A stretch of 64,000 bases of DNA from UBA6059 sp965227155 (GCA_965227155.1 OZ245731.1:4402001-4466000), one strand, 5' to 3'. Shown: positions 46,553 through 55,468, counted from the stretch's first letter. Numbers and translations: made by a program. Notes: a model not told the origin generated them from the letters alone.

Positions 46553-48019
46553 ATGCAAAAGATCAAAGTAAAGAAAGGAGCTCAGCTTGCTGACTACCAG
46601 GCCTATGGCAGCCTTACCAATGCCGTACGAGAATTTTTGCAAACCACACAGCAAACTGCAGCCCAACTTCAGGATTGTACCATTTGGATGATCAACTCTA
46701 CAGCAACCGGAGGTGGTGTAGCAGAGATGCTTCCTTCTCAAATGCGACTGATGAGGGAATTGAATGTGGAGATAGAATGGCTGGTGATAGAAGCAACGGA
46801 TGAAGACTTTTTTACCCTCACCAAAAGGATTCACAATGCCATCCATGGCAGTGGTGTTGGGAAGTTTTCAGCAAGAGATCAGGAGGTTTACGAAGAGGTC
46901 AACGCTCAAAATCTGGAAAAGGCTTTAGGCTTCATCAAAGATGGTGACCTTGTGGTAATTCATGATCCGCAGCCCATGCCCCTTGCCCGGATGATTAAAG
47001 CGCACAGAAAGGTTAAAACCATCTGGCGATGCCATATTGGGTTGGAAGAACAAAATGAGACAACCAGTGGTGTATGGAAGTTTTTATCTGACTATTTCGA
47101 TGATTATGACCACTTTGTATTCAGTCTGGATTCCTATGTACCGCAAGAAATAGCACATAAAACAACCCTGATCACCCCGGCTATCGATCCTCTAAGCCAC
47201 AAGAACCGGGCTTTACAAATGCACAAACTAATTGGCATTCTGCATCAATCAGGCATCATCAATGACCGGGACCCAATTTTATTTGATTTTTACAAACATC
47301 AGGTCAGGCGTGTACTGCCGGATGGTGGTTTTGGAGCCGTTAATGAAAATAGTCGCCTCGATTTGATTTTCAGACCTGCCATACTTGAGATTTCAAGATG
47401 GGATAGATTGAAGGGTTTCAAAGAGCTAATGGAAGCTTTCTGCCTGATGAAAAAGCAAAATGCAAAGAAAGCTGATAAGAAAAGTACGGCATACAAGCGC
47501 ATCAAAAAATGCAGGCTTATCCTGGGTGGCCCCGATCCTAAGTTTGTTTCTGACGACCCGGAAGGAAAAGCGGTACTGGAAGAGCTGATCAAGCAATACA
47601 AGGGCTTTGATCCTGCACTTCAGGAGGATATCGCCATATTGCTGTTACCACTCGATAACCCAAAAGAAAACGCATTGATCGTCAATGCACTGCAGCGGTC
47701 ATCCAGCATTGTGGTGCAGAATTCGCTGCAGGAAGGCTTTGGTCTAACCGCTACAGAAGGCATGTGGAAGCAAAAACCCATGCTCGTATCTGGTGCCGCC
47801 GGACTGGTACACCAGGTGCAGGACAAAATCAATGGCAGAATCAACAATGACCCTCAGGATATAGAAAGTCTGGCTGTGGTGCTTGAAGAAATGCTTAACA
47901 AGCCTAAGGATAGAGACAAATGGGGTTTCAATGGTCAACTTAGGGTAATCGAAAGGTTCACCCTGTTTACACAAATCGCCCAATGGATGGCATTATTGAC
48001 TCAAATCCGCAAAAGCTAG
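46553..48019 (+). CDS. TreT-like glycosyltransferase (trehalose synthase family, GT4)
   Basis: 488 residues. The N-terminal motif INSTATGGGVAEMLPSQM and the later VVIHDPQPMPLARMI and TIWRCHIGLEE match trehalose glycosyltransferring synthase/phosphorylase of GT4. The C-terminal GT-B half has LILGGPDPKF (about 324) and QNSLQEGFGLTATEGMW (about 385-400), the E-x7-E donor site. TreT joins glucose from a nucleotide sugar to glucose to make trehalose, a compatible solute. It is 29 bases after the FMO gene and 1 base before DUF1801. Confidence 0.85.
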   Translation: MQKIKVKKGAQLADYQAYGSLTNAVREFLQTTQQTAAQLQDCTIWMINSTATGGGVAEMLPSQMRLMRELNVEIEWLVIEATDEDFFTLTKRIHNAIHGSGVGKFSARDQEVYEEVNAQNLEKALGFIKDGDLVVIHDPQPMPLARMIKAHRKVKTIWRCHIGLEEQNETTSGVWKFLSDYFDDYDHFVFSLDSYVPQEIAHKTTLITPAIDPLSHKNRALQMHKLIGILHQSGIINDRDPILFDFYKHQVRRVLPDGGFGAVNENSRLDLIFRPAILEISRWDRLKGFKELMEAFCLMKKQNAKKADKKSTAYKRIKKCRLILGGPDPKFVSDDPEGKAVLEELIKQYKGFDPALQEDIAILLLPLDNPKENALIVNALQRSSSIVVQNSLQEGFGLTATEGMWKQKPMLVSGAAGLVHQVQDKINGRINNDPQDIESLAVVLEEMLNKPKDRDKWGFNGQLRVIERFTLFTQIAQWMALLTQIRKS

Positions 48020-48020
48020 C

Positions 48021-48392
48021 ATGTCGGCAGTGGTTGATTTTATTTACAGTCAGTCTCCAAAGCAGCAGGAGATTCTTGCTGTACTACATGATTACCTGCT
48101 TCAGGAGAAGAAGCTAACAGCTAAATTACGGTATGGTATACCCTTTTACTATCAAAATAGCTGGATCTGCTACATGAATCCTTTGAATGGCGATGGCATT
48201 GAGCTTGCATTTTTGAGGGCTAATGAATTTGAAGACCCTACTGGTTTACTTCAGGCAAACGGCAGAAAGCAGGTAAAAGGCATTTCAATCTATAGTGTAG
48301 ATGAGATGCCTTTTGATAGTATAGAAGAGGTGATAGACATAGCAATAAAGCTGGATAAAGACAAAAAATATGCTTCCAAGCGGGTGAATTAA
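48021..48392 (+). CDS. DUF1801 protein
   Basis: 123 residues, soluble. DUF1801 (YdhG-like) features: LTAKLRYGIPFYYQNSWICY and LAFLRANEFEDPTGLLQANG. The fold is described for iron-sulfur-scaffold-like small proteins, but the function is unknown. It begins 1 base after the TreT-like gene, so it is in its operon. It is convergent with the PLDc_N gene. Confidence 0.85.
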   Translation: MSAVVDFIYSQSPKQQEILAVLHDYLLQEKKLTAKLRYGIPFYYQNSWICYMNPLNGDGIELAFLRANEFEDPTGLLQANGRKQVKGISIYSVDEMPFDSIEEVIDIAIKLDKDKKYASKRVN

Positions 48393-48396
48393 CATT

Positions 48397-48630
48397 CTAA
48401 TGATTACTCCCTCCAAAATCGGGATTAAACGATCTTTCCTTTTCTAATAAAATTCGATCCTTAAGCTGAAAATATAAGATAGGCCCTACAATGGGAAATA
48501 AAATAATCAGTAAAAACCAAAGTGTACGACTTCTCGGCTTCAGGCGTCTGGATTTGGTAATATCCAATACAGCCCAAAGCCATAACACCAATACCAGAGA
48601 AAAAACTGCAACAATCAAAAAAGTGTACAT
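48397..48630 (-). CDS. PLDc_N domain membrane protein
   Basis: 77 residues with two transmembrane helices (about 3-23 and 37-56). It matches the N-terminal segment of cardiolipin synthases (PLDc_N) with LWAVLDITKS and TLWFLLIILFPIVGPILYF, without a catalytic PLD domain. Such stand-alone copies are common in Bacteroidota; function unknown. Confidence 0.85.
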   Translation of the reverse strand: MYTFLIVAVFSLVLVLWLWAVLDITKSRRLKPRSRTLWFLLIILFPIVGPILYFQLKDRILLEKERSFNPDFGGSNH

Positions 48631-48738
48631 GATGCTAATTAAGTAAAATAATTCAGTGAACTCCCAATCAAAACTAAAAAGTGAACAAAAAGGACTGACA
48701 TTCTAAAATGATTGCATTATCAACGTTGCCCATTCTTG

Positions 48739-49041
48739 CTATTCCAAAAACTTCCCAGGATTTATACTCGTATGGTAAACCTGTAATACGATGATTTTTG
48801 TTTCCTGAACTTTGTAAACAATTCTGTAGCTCCATTTAAAAAACCGCCTAATATCCCCAGCATTGTCAGGATAGTATTCATCTAATTGATATAAAAATGG
48901 GTTGTTTCCTAATTTTTTTGACGTCTGTATAATCTCTTGTCTGACTTTTCTTGCACTTGAAGGTGAAGATTCTTCAATAACTGAACAATAGTAATCCAGA
49001 GATCTCTTTGCAGTCATTGTCCATTCAACTTTTCTATTCAA
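48739..49041 (-). CDS. RelE/ParE-family toxin
   Basis: 100 residues. Typical fold sequence: VEWTMTAKRSLDYYCSVIEE at the N-terminus and RRFFKWSYRIVYKVQETKII-VLQVYHTSINP near the end. RelE types cut mRNA on ribosomes; ParE types block gyrase; the sequence does not settle which. It starts inside the stop region of the antitoxin gene (4-base overlap), the normal order for the module. Confidence 0.88.
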   Translation of the reverse strand: MNRKVEWTMTAKRSLDYYCSVIEESSPSSARKVRQEIIQTSKKLGNNPFLYQLDEYYPDNAGDIRRFFKWSYRIVYKVQETKIIVLQVYHTSINPGKFLE

Positions 49042-49295
49042 TCTCCTTTTTCTAATTCTTCAATAGATATGGTAAAACCCTCCTGAGCTTCAATCATAGC
49101 CTTATCAATATCTTTTTTATATTCCGACTGATTTAAGGCGCGACCATCAGAAGTGTAAGCTATGACCTTATTTTCTTTTTGCATAAGCTCAGAAACATAC
49201 TCTCTGATTTTTGATAAAGTGCTAAAGTCGTCAGTTTCAGCAATATAATGATGCAAACCTGATTTCAATTCAGCTAGACTTTCTACTTTCTTCAT
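49038..49295 (-). CDS. Antitoxin of the ParE/RelE module
   Basis: The start at 49295 (MKKVESLAELKSGLHHYIAE) is preferred over 49370, which adds 25 unlike residues. 85 residues, acidic C-terminus (EAQEGFTISIEELEKGD) typical of the toxin-wrapping tail. The N-terminal part probably mediates dimer or DNA binding. It is translationally coupled to the toxin. Confidence 0.82.
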   Translation of the reverse strand: MKKVESLAELKSGLHHYIAETDDFSTLSKIREYVSELMQKENKVIAYTSDGRALNQSEYKKDIDKAMIEAQEGFTISIEELEKGD

Positions 49296-49378
49296 AATAC
49301 TAAAATAAGTGTTTATCAGAAGTACATCATTCTTTTTTGATAAAAAGCTGCGACTATTACAGGGTTTCAAGCTCCATA

Positions 49379-52003
49379 TTACTCATACCGCAAAGATTGC
49401 ACGGGGTTATGAATAGCCAGCCGGTAAATCCGGAAAATCACTGTTGCCAAAGATATCAACACCACAAATACGAAGGCTATCATAAATATAAGGGGTGAGA
49501 GGCTGATCCTGTAGGCAAAAGAAGAAAGCCATTCCTGAGCAAGATACCACGATACCGGTGCGGCTATCACGAAAGCTAGGCAAAGCAATAGCAAATAATC
49601 CTTCAGCACCAGGGCGAAAAGCTGGCCCAGACTTGCACCAAGAACCTTTCTGATGCCGATCTCTTTGGTTTTGCGTTCAGCAGTAAAATTGACCAGCCCA
49701 AATAAGCCAAAAAGACTGATGAAAATGGATACTACCGTGGCTGTCATTATCAGGTCACTACGGCTGTTATCCGCTTTGTAGTAACGATTCCAACGGTCAT
49801 CCAGGAAATTAATCTCAGCAGGCGTTTTTGGATCAAATGTAGACTGCACTTTTTCGATATGGGCTACCACATCCGGTACATTGTCACGATATTTAATATT
49901 GAAATAATCAATCTGCATAATTGGGTTATTCCAGCTGGTAAGAAAAATCGGCTCTATCCTATTGCGCAATGACTCAAAATGGAAGTTTTCAGTAATGCCA
50001 ATGACCTGAAATTTCCAGTTGTTTCCATTTCGGCTTAAGCTTAAGGTGGTTCCTACCGGGTCAGTCAATCCCAAAGCTGCAGCTGCTTTTTCATTAATGA
50101 TCATTTTTAATGTATCAGAAGAAGGTGAACCTGAAAAATTACTCCCCTGAGACAGTTGTATGTTATACACATCCAACCACTTATGATCTACCGCATAATG
50201 CGCAGCTTTTATCGTGCTTTCCCCACCTTCAGTAGTAATTTCTGTATTGATATGCGCTTTCCATTCTCCAGGTACACGCGATGAAGTGGTAACCTGTTCA
50301 ATATCAACATTGCTCTCAAGCGTATTTATGATTTCCTGAAAACTACTTCTGGCTTTACCACTATTGATGTCGAGGGTAATGACTTTTTCCCTGTCAAAAC
50401 CCAGGTCCTTCTGCTGTACAAATTGCATCTGCCGAAAAAGTACCACCGTAGCTATGATCAGCACCAGAGAGATGGCATACTGAATAGCTACAAACGACTT
50501 GCGCAATATGCCTCCTTTGCTTTGTACATTTTTGATATTTTGAGATAAATGGCGACTTATACTGGCATAATTGAGGGAGGGAATTAAGCCACTAAATAGC
50601 CAAACCCCCGCAAACATTGCCAAATGGTAATAGATGAGGTCATCACTGAAAATATATGGAAAGGATAAAGACTTACCCGCAATGATATTGAAATAGGGAA
50701 AAATGACCGCTACCAACCCAATGGAAATGCCATAAGCAATGAACATGGTCAAAAAAGCTTCGGTGTATAATTGCATGCGGAGCTGACTGATAGTGGCACC
50801 ATTCACCTTTCTTATTCCAGCTTCTTTGGATCGCTTAAGCGCCTGTACTGAGTTGAGATTGATGTAATTCAAGGCCGCAATAAACAGCACCAAATAACCA
50901 ACAATTAAAATGGTGTTTAAAAACGACTGATTTCCATAGGCAATAGCCTTTATCGGTTCAGTGCCCATTTCATCAACTTCGCCGGATTGCAAATGTAGAT
51001 CAGTCCAGGCCTGCAACTCAAAATCCACCCTAGCCAGCTGCTCCTCATTGAGGTATTTGGCTAGAAAATTTTTACTCTGATTATTAATAGTCTGAGGATT
51101 AGCTTGTTCTTTTAATAAAACAAGGCTGGTAGAACCTCTTCCCTCCCAGCTGTTAAACCAGTTTGCATAATTGGTCGGCAATGCATCAAAATTAGCAACA
51201 TAAACACCATCAAATCGGTAAGTGGAGTTGTCAGGCATATCTTTATACACAGCCAATATTTCAGCATTCATCTCCCAATTGGTCATTTCCACGGTTTGAC
51301 CTACAGGATTTTCATTTCCAAAGAGAATGTTTGCCAGATATTCGGAAAGTACAATGCCTATTGGGCCATTAAAGCGCTTCTTTGGATCACCCTGAATAAT
51401 TTCAAAATCCAGAATATTAAAGATTGCTGGATCTGCCATTATATGCTCACGGTTTCCAAATAGTGCATCGCCCCGCTTTAGCGCACTGGATCCCATATAG
51501 ACCATTCTGGCAGATTCTTCTACTTCTGGGAAGTCAGCCTTGAGAGCTGCTGCCAGGGGATTGATAGACACCTCATATTTGGTAAGCCCATTTTCAGTCT
51601 TCCTTGTTTCCAGCACCCTGTAAATCCGATCCGATTTCGAATGAAAGTGATCTATATTTTCCTCATGAGAAACATATGCAACGATGAGTAAGAATACGGC
51701 AAAGCCTAATGCCATGCCCAGGGTATTGATCAGGTAATGACTGGATTCTATCCTAAATCTGCGAAAGAAGATTTTGATGTAATTGATGATTTCGACCATA
51801 TTGTAGTTTATTTTGAGTTTTTTAATGTTGACCCATCTAAAAGATCGTATCACATCCCAGAAGAAAAGAAGTTGTGCCCGGCGGTGCGAGTGGTGAGTTC
51901 GCATACAAAATAATTCCACCAGGTCCCCTTCTACCTCATCGATGCGGTCCTCACGACAATACCACCTTAAAAACTGAAGCGCTATTTTGGGTGGATGGCT
52001 CAT
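49379..52003 (-). CDS. MacB/FtsX-type ABC transporter permease with PadR-linked prefix domain
   Basis: 874 residues. The first 60 residues are the permease prefix domain (PPKIALQFLRWYCREDRIDEVEGDLVELF) that marks permeases encoded beside PadR. The core has two MacB_PCD periplasmic domains and two FtsX permease blocks with the usual ERKTKEIGIRKVLGASLGQL and RSKEAGIRKVNGATISQL. About eight helices. Substrate unknown; lipoproteins or peptides are usual for the group. There is no ATPase gene next to it, so it relies on an ATPase encoded elsewhere or is a mechanotransmitter-type permease. padR overlaps its start by 4 bases. Confidence 0.9.
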   Translation of the reverse strand: MSHPPKIALQFLRWYCREDRIDEVEGDLVELFCMRTHHSHRRAQLLFFWDVIRSFRWVNIKKLKINYNMVEIINYIKIFFRRFRIESSHYLINTLGMALGFAVFLLIVAYVSHEENIDHFHSKSDRIYRVLETRKTENGLTKYEVSINPLAAALKADFPEVEESARMVYMGSSALKRGDALFGNREHIMADPAIFNILDFEIIQGDPKKRFNGPIGIVLSEYLANILFGNENPVGQTVEMTNWEMNAEILAVYKDMPDNSTYRFDGVYVANFDALPTNYANWFNSWEGRGSTSLVLLKEQANPQTINNQSKNFLAKYLNEEQLARVDFELQAWTDLHLQSGEVDEMGTEPIKAIAYGNQSFLNTILIVGYLVLFIAALNYINLNSVQALKRSKEAGIRKVNGATISQLRMQLYTEAFLTMFIAYGISIGLVAVIFPYFNIIAGKSLSFPYIFSDDLIYYHLAMFAGVWLFSGLIPSLNYASISRHLSQNIKNVQSKGGILRKSFVAIQYAISLVLIIATVVLFRQMQFVQQKDLGFDREKVITLDINSGKARSSFQEIINTLESNVDIEQVTTSSRVPGEWKAHINTEITTEGGESTIKAAHYAVDHKWLDVYNIQLSQGSNFSGSPSSDTLKMIINEKAAAALGLTDPVGTTLSLSRNGNNWKFQVIGITENFHFESLRNRIEPIFLTSWNNPIMQIDYFNIKYRDNVPDVVAHIEKVQSTFDPKTPAEINFLDDRWNRYYKADNSRSDLIMTATVVSIFISLFGLFGLVNFTAERKTKEIGIRKVLGASLGQLFALVLKDYLLLLCLAFVIAAPVSWYLAQEWLSSFAYRISLSPLIFMIAFVFVVLISLATVIFRIYRLAIHNPVQSLRYE

Positions 52004-52329
52004 GAATTGAATGAAATCTGTGGGATTTGTTGATAGATGCTGGTACGGAGTGCATATTGCTCATCTAGGACTCGCTTACCTAGAGCAGTTATCGTATAAA
52101 ACTTTTTCCTTCTGCCTCCCCTGTCTGCAGTGATGCCTCCAAACCGGGATTCAGCAAATCCCTTGTTTTCCAGCCTTTTTAAGGCAACATGTATAGCACT
52201 GATGTTAACCTTCTTATTGAGCTTTGTTTCCAATTGCTCCAATATAGCTACTCCATATGCCTCATCGTGCAGGGCAGCTACGATAAGCAATACCAGCTCT
52301 TCAAATTCCCCGAGTGAATGATCCTTCAT
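52000..52329 (-). CDS. PadR-family transcriptional regulator
   Basis: 109 residues, winged helix-turn-helix with LGEFEELVLLIVAALHDEAY at the front, LNKKVNISAIHVALKRLENKG as the recognition helix and RKKFYTITALGKRVLDEQY as the wing and tail helix. PadR proteins usually repress their own operon. It overlaps the FtsX permease gene it most likely controls. A 52-bp palindrome lies 11 bases before its start codon. Confidence 0.92.
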   Translation of the reverse strand: MKDHSLGEFEELVLLIVAALHDEAYGVAILEQLETKLNKKVNISAIHVALKRLENKGFAESRFGGITADRGGRRKKFYTITALGKRVLDEQYALRTSIYQQIPQISFNS

Positions 52330-52339
52330 TATTCAAATA

Positions 52340-52391
52340 TTTACTTAACAAACGTGAAAGTAATATATTAGTTTCATATTTGTTAAGTAAA
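52340..52391. promoter_or_regulatory. 52-bp near-perfect palindrome upstream of padR
   Basis: The outer arms TTTACTTAACAAA (52340-52352) and TTTGTTAAGTAAA (52379-52391) are perfect. The inner parts CGTGAAAG and GTTTCATA match except for three positions, and the centre TAATATATTA (52361-52370) is itself a palindrome. It sits 11 bases before the padR start. This is the best candidate for the PadR operator. No T-run follows on the minus strand, which argues against a terminator. Confidence 0.65.
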
Positions 52392-52418
52392 CACTTCAAA
52401 AAAATAGGAAAGCCAATT

Positions 52419-53057
52419 CTAGTAGCTTACAAATGGCATTTGATTGGTGAACTCATCCTTTTCGACCTGTTGAAGAATAAAATCAGCAAGATCTGCGCGG
52501 CTGATTGATGTGCCGGCATTAACCCCTACCCAACCTACTCGGTATGTACCCCGCTTGTGTCCATTGGTTAGCCTTGGTCCTCTTATAATTACCCAGCGGC
52601 GATCACTTTGAGCCAACAGTTCAGCATGGTTAATTGCATCGGACAATATCTTATTAAAAAACAGTTTCATGATTGTCCTGATCATAAGATCCGGAAACCT
52701 GGGCTTATCCTTTTCAGGAAATGGTAACCCACCACCGCTTAAACTAATGATCCGGGAAACACCAAAATCTTTCATAGCCTCAATTAGGTTTTTGGTTCCC
52801 TTAGTCTGCAAACCTTCCGGTGACCCCTTAACATGTCCAAAAAGACTTACTACCAGGTTTGTGTTTTCTACTAAAGCATGGACATCCTTAGGGTTAAGCA
52901 CATCCCCTTTTATGATGGTCAACTTGGAGTGACTTAGTTCCAGTTTTTTAGGGTCCCGTACCAATGCCTTTACCTCATATCCGGCATCCAGGGCTTGTAT
53001 CAAAAAAGCCTTGCCAGTACCACCTGTTGCTCCTGTTAATGCAATTCTTGTCACCAT
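52419..53057 (-). CDS. NmrA-like NAD(P)-binding oxidoreductase
   Basis: 212 residues, Rossmann fold with TGATGGTGKAFLIQALDAG and ALVRDPKKLELS, then KDFGVSRIISLSGGGLPFP. This is the SDR_a5/NmrA-like group, often NAD(P)H-linked quinone reductase or redox sensor proteins. No classical YxxxK is seen. It is divergent from the HxlR regulator (69 bases), the typical arrangement for a redox-responsive pair. Confidence 0.85.
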   Translation of the reverse strand: MVTRIALTGATGGTGKAFLIQALDAGYEVKALVRDPKKLELSHSKLTIIKGDVLNPKDVHALVENTNLVVSLFGHVKGSPEGLQTKGTKNLIEAMKDFGVSRIISLSGGGLPFPEKDKPRFPDLMIRTIMKLFFNKILSDAINHAELLAQSDRRWVIIRGPRLTNGHKRGTYRVGWVGVNAGTSISRADLADFILQQVEKDEFTNQMPFVSY

Positions 53058-53107
53058 TTTTTATTTTCAAAATTAGATTGCAGTTTTGCCACAAACTAAT
53101 GATAGGG

Positions 53108-53127
53108 TACCTACCTTTTAGTAAGTA
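53108..53127. promoter_or_regulatory. Candidate HxlR operator overlapping its start codon
   Basis: TACCTAC (53108-53114), six bases, GTAAGTA (53121-53127): the arms differ at one position. It overlaps the A of the hxlR ATG and faces the oxidoreductase gene. The TACT/AGTA-type core resembles sites of HxlR-family quinone sensors (YodB/QorR). Confidence 0.4.
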
Positions 53128-53438
53128 TGAATATTACTCCAAAATGCCCCATCCGTACTACTCTGGAAATGTTAGGTGGAAAATGGCGACTCCTTATTAT
53201 TCATCAGATCGGTGAGGATCAGAAACGATACAGTGAAATAAAAAAAGGAATTCCTGAGATTAGCGAAAAAATGCTAACCCAGGAATTGAAAATCCTCATT
53301 GACAATGAGCTGATAATCCGAAAAAATCATGGCGAGGTGCCACCCCGGGTAGATTACCGACTCACTGATATGGGCTTAAAGGCATTATCTTTAATAGAGC
53401 CGATCAGTAAGTTTGGTCTGTACTATTTAAGTAGATAG
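53127..53438 (+). CDS. HxlR-family transcriptional regulator
   Basis: 103 residues, winged helix: CPIRTTLEMLGGKWRLLIIHQIG, the recognition segment ISEKMLTQELKILIDNELII and the wing VPPRVDYRLTDMG. Cys7 in PKCPIRTT is the conserved N-terminal Cys that senses oxidants or quinones in YodB/QorR types. It is divergent from the NmrA-like oxidoreductase gene, its likely target. Its end overlaps the pirin gene by 12 bases. Confidence 0.92.
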   Translation: MNITPKCPIRTTLEMLGGKWRLLIIHQIGEDQKRYSEIKKGIPEISEKMLTQELKILIDNELIIRKNHGEVPPRVDYRLTDMGLKALSLIEPISKFGLYYLSR

Positions 53439-54455
53439 CGGCTTTTCCTCCAGGCGACCATCTGCATGCAGCGCAAACCTACCTCTACCCTTTTCGTGAG
53501 TGTATTCGTGCCGGGGCCATGGCCAACCACCAAATTGAGTTCTACCATACTCACGCATAGCTTCCTGGATTTCCTGATGAGAATTCATCACAAATGGTCC
53601 ATGCTGTACCACGGGTTCATTGAGTGGTTTTCCTTGTAGCAATAAAAACCTTGCCGGCGCATCCCCATTATGGATAGTTGCCTGCTCATCAGCCTTTAGT
53701 ACTACACCATGCAAATTCCTGACTTCATGGCCCGAGAGGTTGATAGTATTACCTTCAAACATAAAAAGGCTTCTATTAACTGTAGCATCGGTTTTTGGTA
53801 TTGACCAGGATGCACCTGCTTCCATCGATACCAGCCAAACAGCTACCTGATTTCCCTCAATAGCTGCCCATGAATCCGGGGCGGGAGCAATTGCCTCCTC
53901 TCCACTCAGCTTACCTGCTACAATTTTTATAGTGGTTTGCTTACCATTAGCGTCCTTTTCTTGTAATAAGGGGATGTTTTCATGCCAAAGCATTTTAAAA
54001 TGCGGCTCTACAAACTTGCTGGCTTTGGGTAAATTCAACCAAATTTGAAATAATTCTAGTGGGTTGCTTTTATCTTCATTGATCAAGGGAAACATCTCCG
54101 AATGCTGAACACCTTTCCCGGCGGTCATCCATTGCACATCACCCTGACCAAATCTGCCGGCAGCTCCCATAGAATCGGTGTGATCTACAACACCTTCTTC
54201 AACAATGGTAATGGTTTCAAACCCACGATGAGGATGAGCTGGAAAACCTGGAACCTCATGACCGTGATACATCCTCCAACCATCTTTGATCGTAAAATCC
54301 TGACCTAATGATCTACCAGCCAAACCTTCTGAAGGTCCCATTTGACCATTTCCTTTTGGGAATTTGTCATTGTGATACACACAAAATAAAAATGGATCCT
54401 GAGTTTGCCATGGAAATCCTAATGGGAATATTCTTTTTATTAAAGTTGAAGCCAT
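53427..54455 (-). CDS. Pirin-family protein
   Basis: 342 residues, two cupin domains. The metal-site motif is HPHRGFETIT (His74, His76), followed by GVQHSEMFPLI with the other His and Glu ligands. Bacterial pirins include quercetin dioxygenases and redox-linked regulators, which would fit the neighbouring HxlR/oxidoreductase pair. Its C-terminal extension (residues about 290-342: YGRTQFGGWPWPRHEYTHEK) occurs in many pirins. Convergent with hxlR. Confidence 0.9.
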   Translation of the reverse strand: MASTLIKRIFPLGFPWQTQDPFLFCVYHNDKFPKGNGQMGPSEGLAGRSLGQDFTIKDGWRMYHGHEVPGFPAHPHRGFETITIVEEGVVDHTDSMGAAGRFGQGDVQWMTAGKGVQHSEMFPLINEDKSNPLELFQIWLNLPKASKFVEPHFKMLWHENIPLLQEKDANGKQTTIKIVAGKLSGEEAIAPAPDSWAAIEGNQVAVWLVSMEAGASWSIPKTDATVNRSLFMFEGNTINLSGHEVRNLHGVVLKADEQATIHNGDAPARFLLLQGKPLNEPVVQHGPFVMNSHQEIQEAMREYGRTQFGGWPWPRHEYTHEKGRGRFALHADGRLEEKPLST

Positions 54456-54570
54456 GTTGCTAAATATTTATATGTACATACACACAAACGAAATAAAAAC
54501 AACTTAGTTTATCAACAAAAGCCATCATCCATCAAACTTTTATAATTTTTGACCGTATTGGGAATTAATG

Positions 54571-54611
54571 CGATAAAATTTTGATTATTGTTTGTATATT
54601 ACATTTTATCG
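54571..54611. repeat. Inverted repeat in the pirin / 54722 intergenic region
   Basis: CGATAAAAT (54571-54579) and ATTTTATCG (54603-54611) are perfect 9-base arms around 23 AT-rich bases. A second pair, TTATAAAT/ATTTATAA, lies near 54635-54662. They may be operators or leader structures for the plus-strand small gene; AT-richness lowers confidence. Confidence 0.3.
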
Positions 54612-54721
54612 GTGAAGCCTTACCCTTATTGTTTATAAATCAAAATTTTATATTTATAAGTCATTACATCAGATAGGCTGATCCGATAGAACTATGTTTC
54701 ATCTTTAAGAATAGATAATCG

Positions 54722-54928
54722 ATGGGAAGACCAGTAACGAGGGAAATAACTTTAAAAAGCGGATTTTATATAGAAGTAAGAAAAAATGGTGAAAATAAAG
54801 GCATCATGATCAGACGAGAAACTTATGATCAAATGATGATGGCTTATGAACGCTACGAGCACACCAAAATGTACAATGTGAAAATAATTGGTGAAGTGAG
54901 AAAAGGTAAACCGGTCAATAAGGATTAA
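54722..54928 (+). CDS. Small conserved-type hypothetical protein (68 aa)
   Basis: 68 residues that I cannot assign: basic and compact, with LKSGFYIEVRKNGENKGIMI suggesting strands and QMMMAYERYEHTKMYNVKII a helix then strand. It ends 1 base before the stop of the convergent BLUF gene. Good start ATG and no rival frame. Small basic proteins of this type with a -GKPV-end are seen in Cytophagales, but no function is known to me. Confidence 0.6.
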   Translation: MGRPVTREITLKSGFYIEVRKNGENKGIMIRRETYDQMMMAYERYEHTKMYNVKIIGEVRKGKPVNKD

Positions 54929-54929
54929 G

Positions 54930-55370
54930 CTACTCTACTTCAAATTCGAAATTCCGGTAGTTCTTATCATAAAACAGCTTTAGAAATATCAAGGCCGGAT
55001 GACTTTGATTGTTAATGGTTCTTTCATCAAATAGAGATTTTAGATCTTTATAGCCACTTAATGATTCAAACTCTTCCGGCTCAAGTGTTTTAAAACCCAT
55101 ATACCAATCTTTAAAATTTCTGGTTTCAATTTGTCCTTCCAGTAAAATAACGGCACGTTCATGTCGAGGGTCGCGGGTGATTTTTTCATATAATGTATTG
55201 ACAGCTTTATATTCACCCTCAAGCAGTTGTATAAATGTGTTTTTCAGATAGATCAACATTCCCGTAATCCCCACAGACTTATTGTTTTTTACAGAAACCT
55301 GCAGAAGCTCCTTTAAGGCTTCAACGTCCCAGGGATATCTGGTTTGACTGGAATAGATCAAATAATACAT
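54930..55370 (-). CDS. Short BLUF-domain blue-light photoreceptor
   Basis: 146 residues: BLUF domain about 1-95, then about 50 residues. All flavin-photochemistry residues are kept and correctly spaced: Tyr6 (LIYSS), Asn30 (NNKSVGITGML), Gln48 (FIQLLEG), Trp89 and Met91 (DWYMGF). Offsets of 24, 18 and 41 equal those of AppA Y21/N45/Q63/W104. BLUF binds FAD and shifts its hydrogen bonds on blue light. The short form (PixD/BlsA type) has no output domain and works through a protein partner. It lies 98 bases downstream of the ethylene-receptor-like kinase on the same strand, a plausible partner (inference). Confidence 0.93.
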   Translation of the reverse strand: MYYLIYSSQTRYPWDVEALKELLQVSVKNNKSVGITGMLIYLKNTFIQLLEGEYKAVNTLYEKITRDPRHERAVILLEGQIETRNFKDWYMGFKTLEPEEFESLSGYKDLKSLFDERTINNQSHPALIFLKLFYDKNYRNFEFEVE

Positions 55371-55468
55371 TAGGTAAGTTTAAAAAGTATTTCAAGATAG
55401 AAATTATACTACTAAACATCAACGAATACCCTTATAATCAGCATTGTGCTGTACTAGCGTAAGTAATC

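Noticed and set aside
49296..49370. Longer antitoxin start at 49370
   Set aside because: It adds 25 residues unlike other antitoxins; 49295 gives the usual N-terminus.
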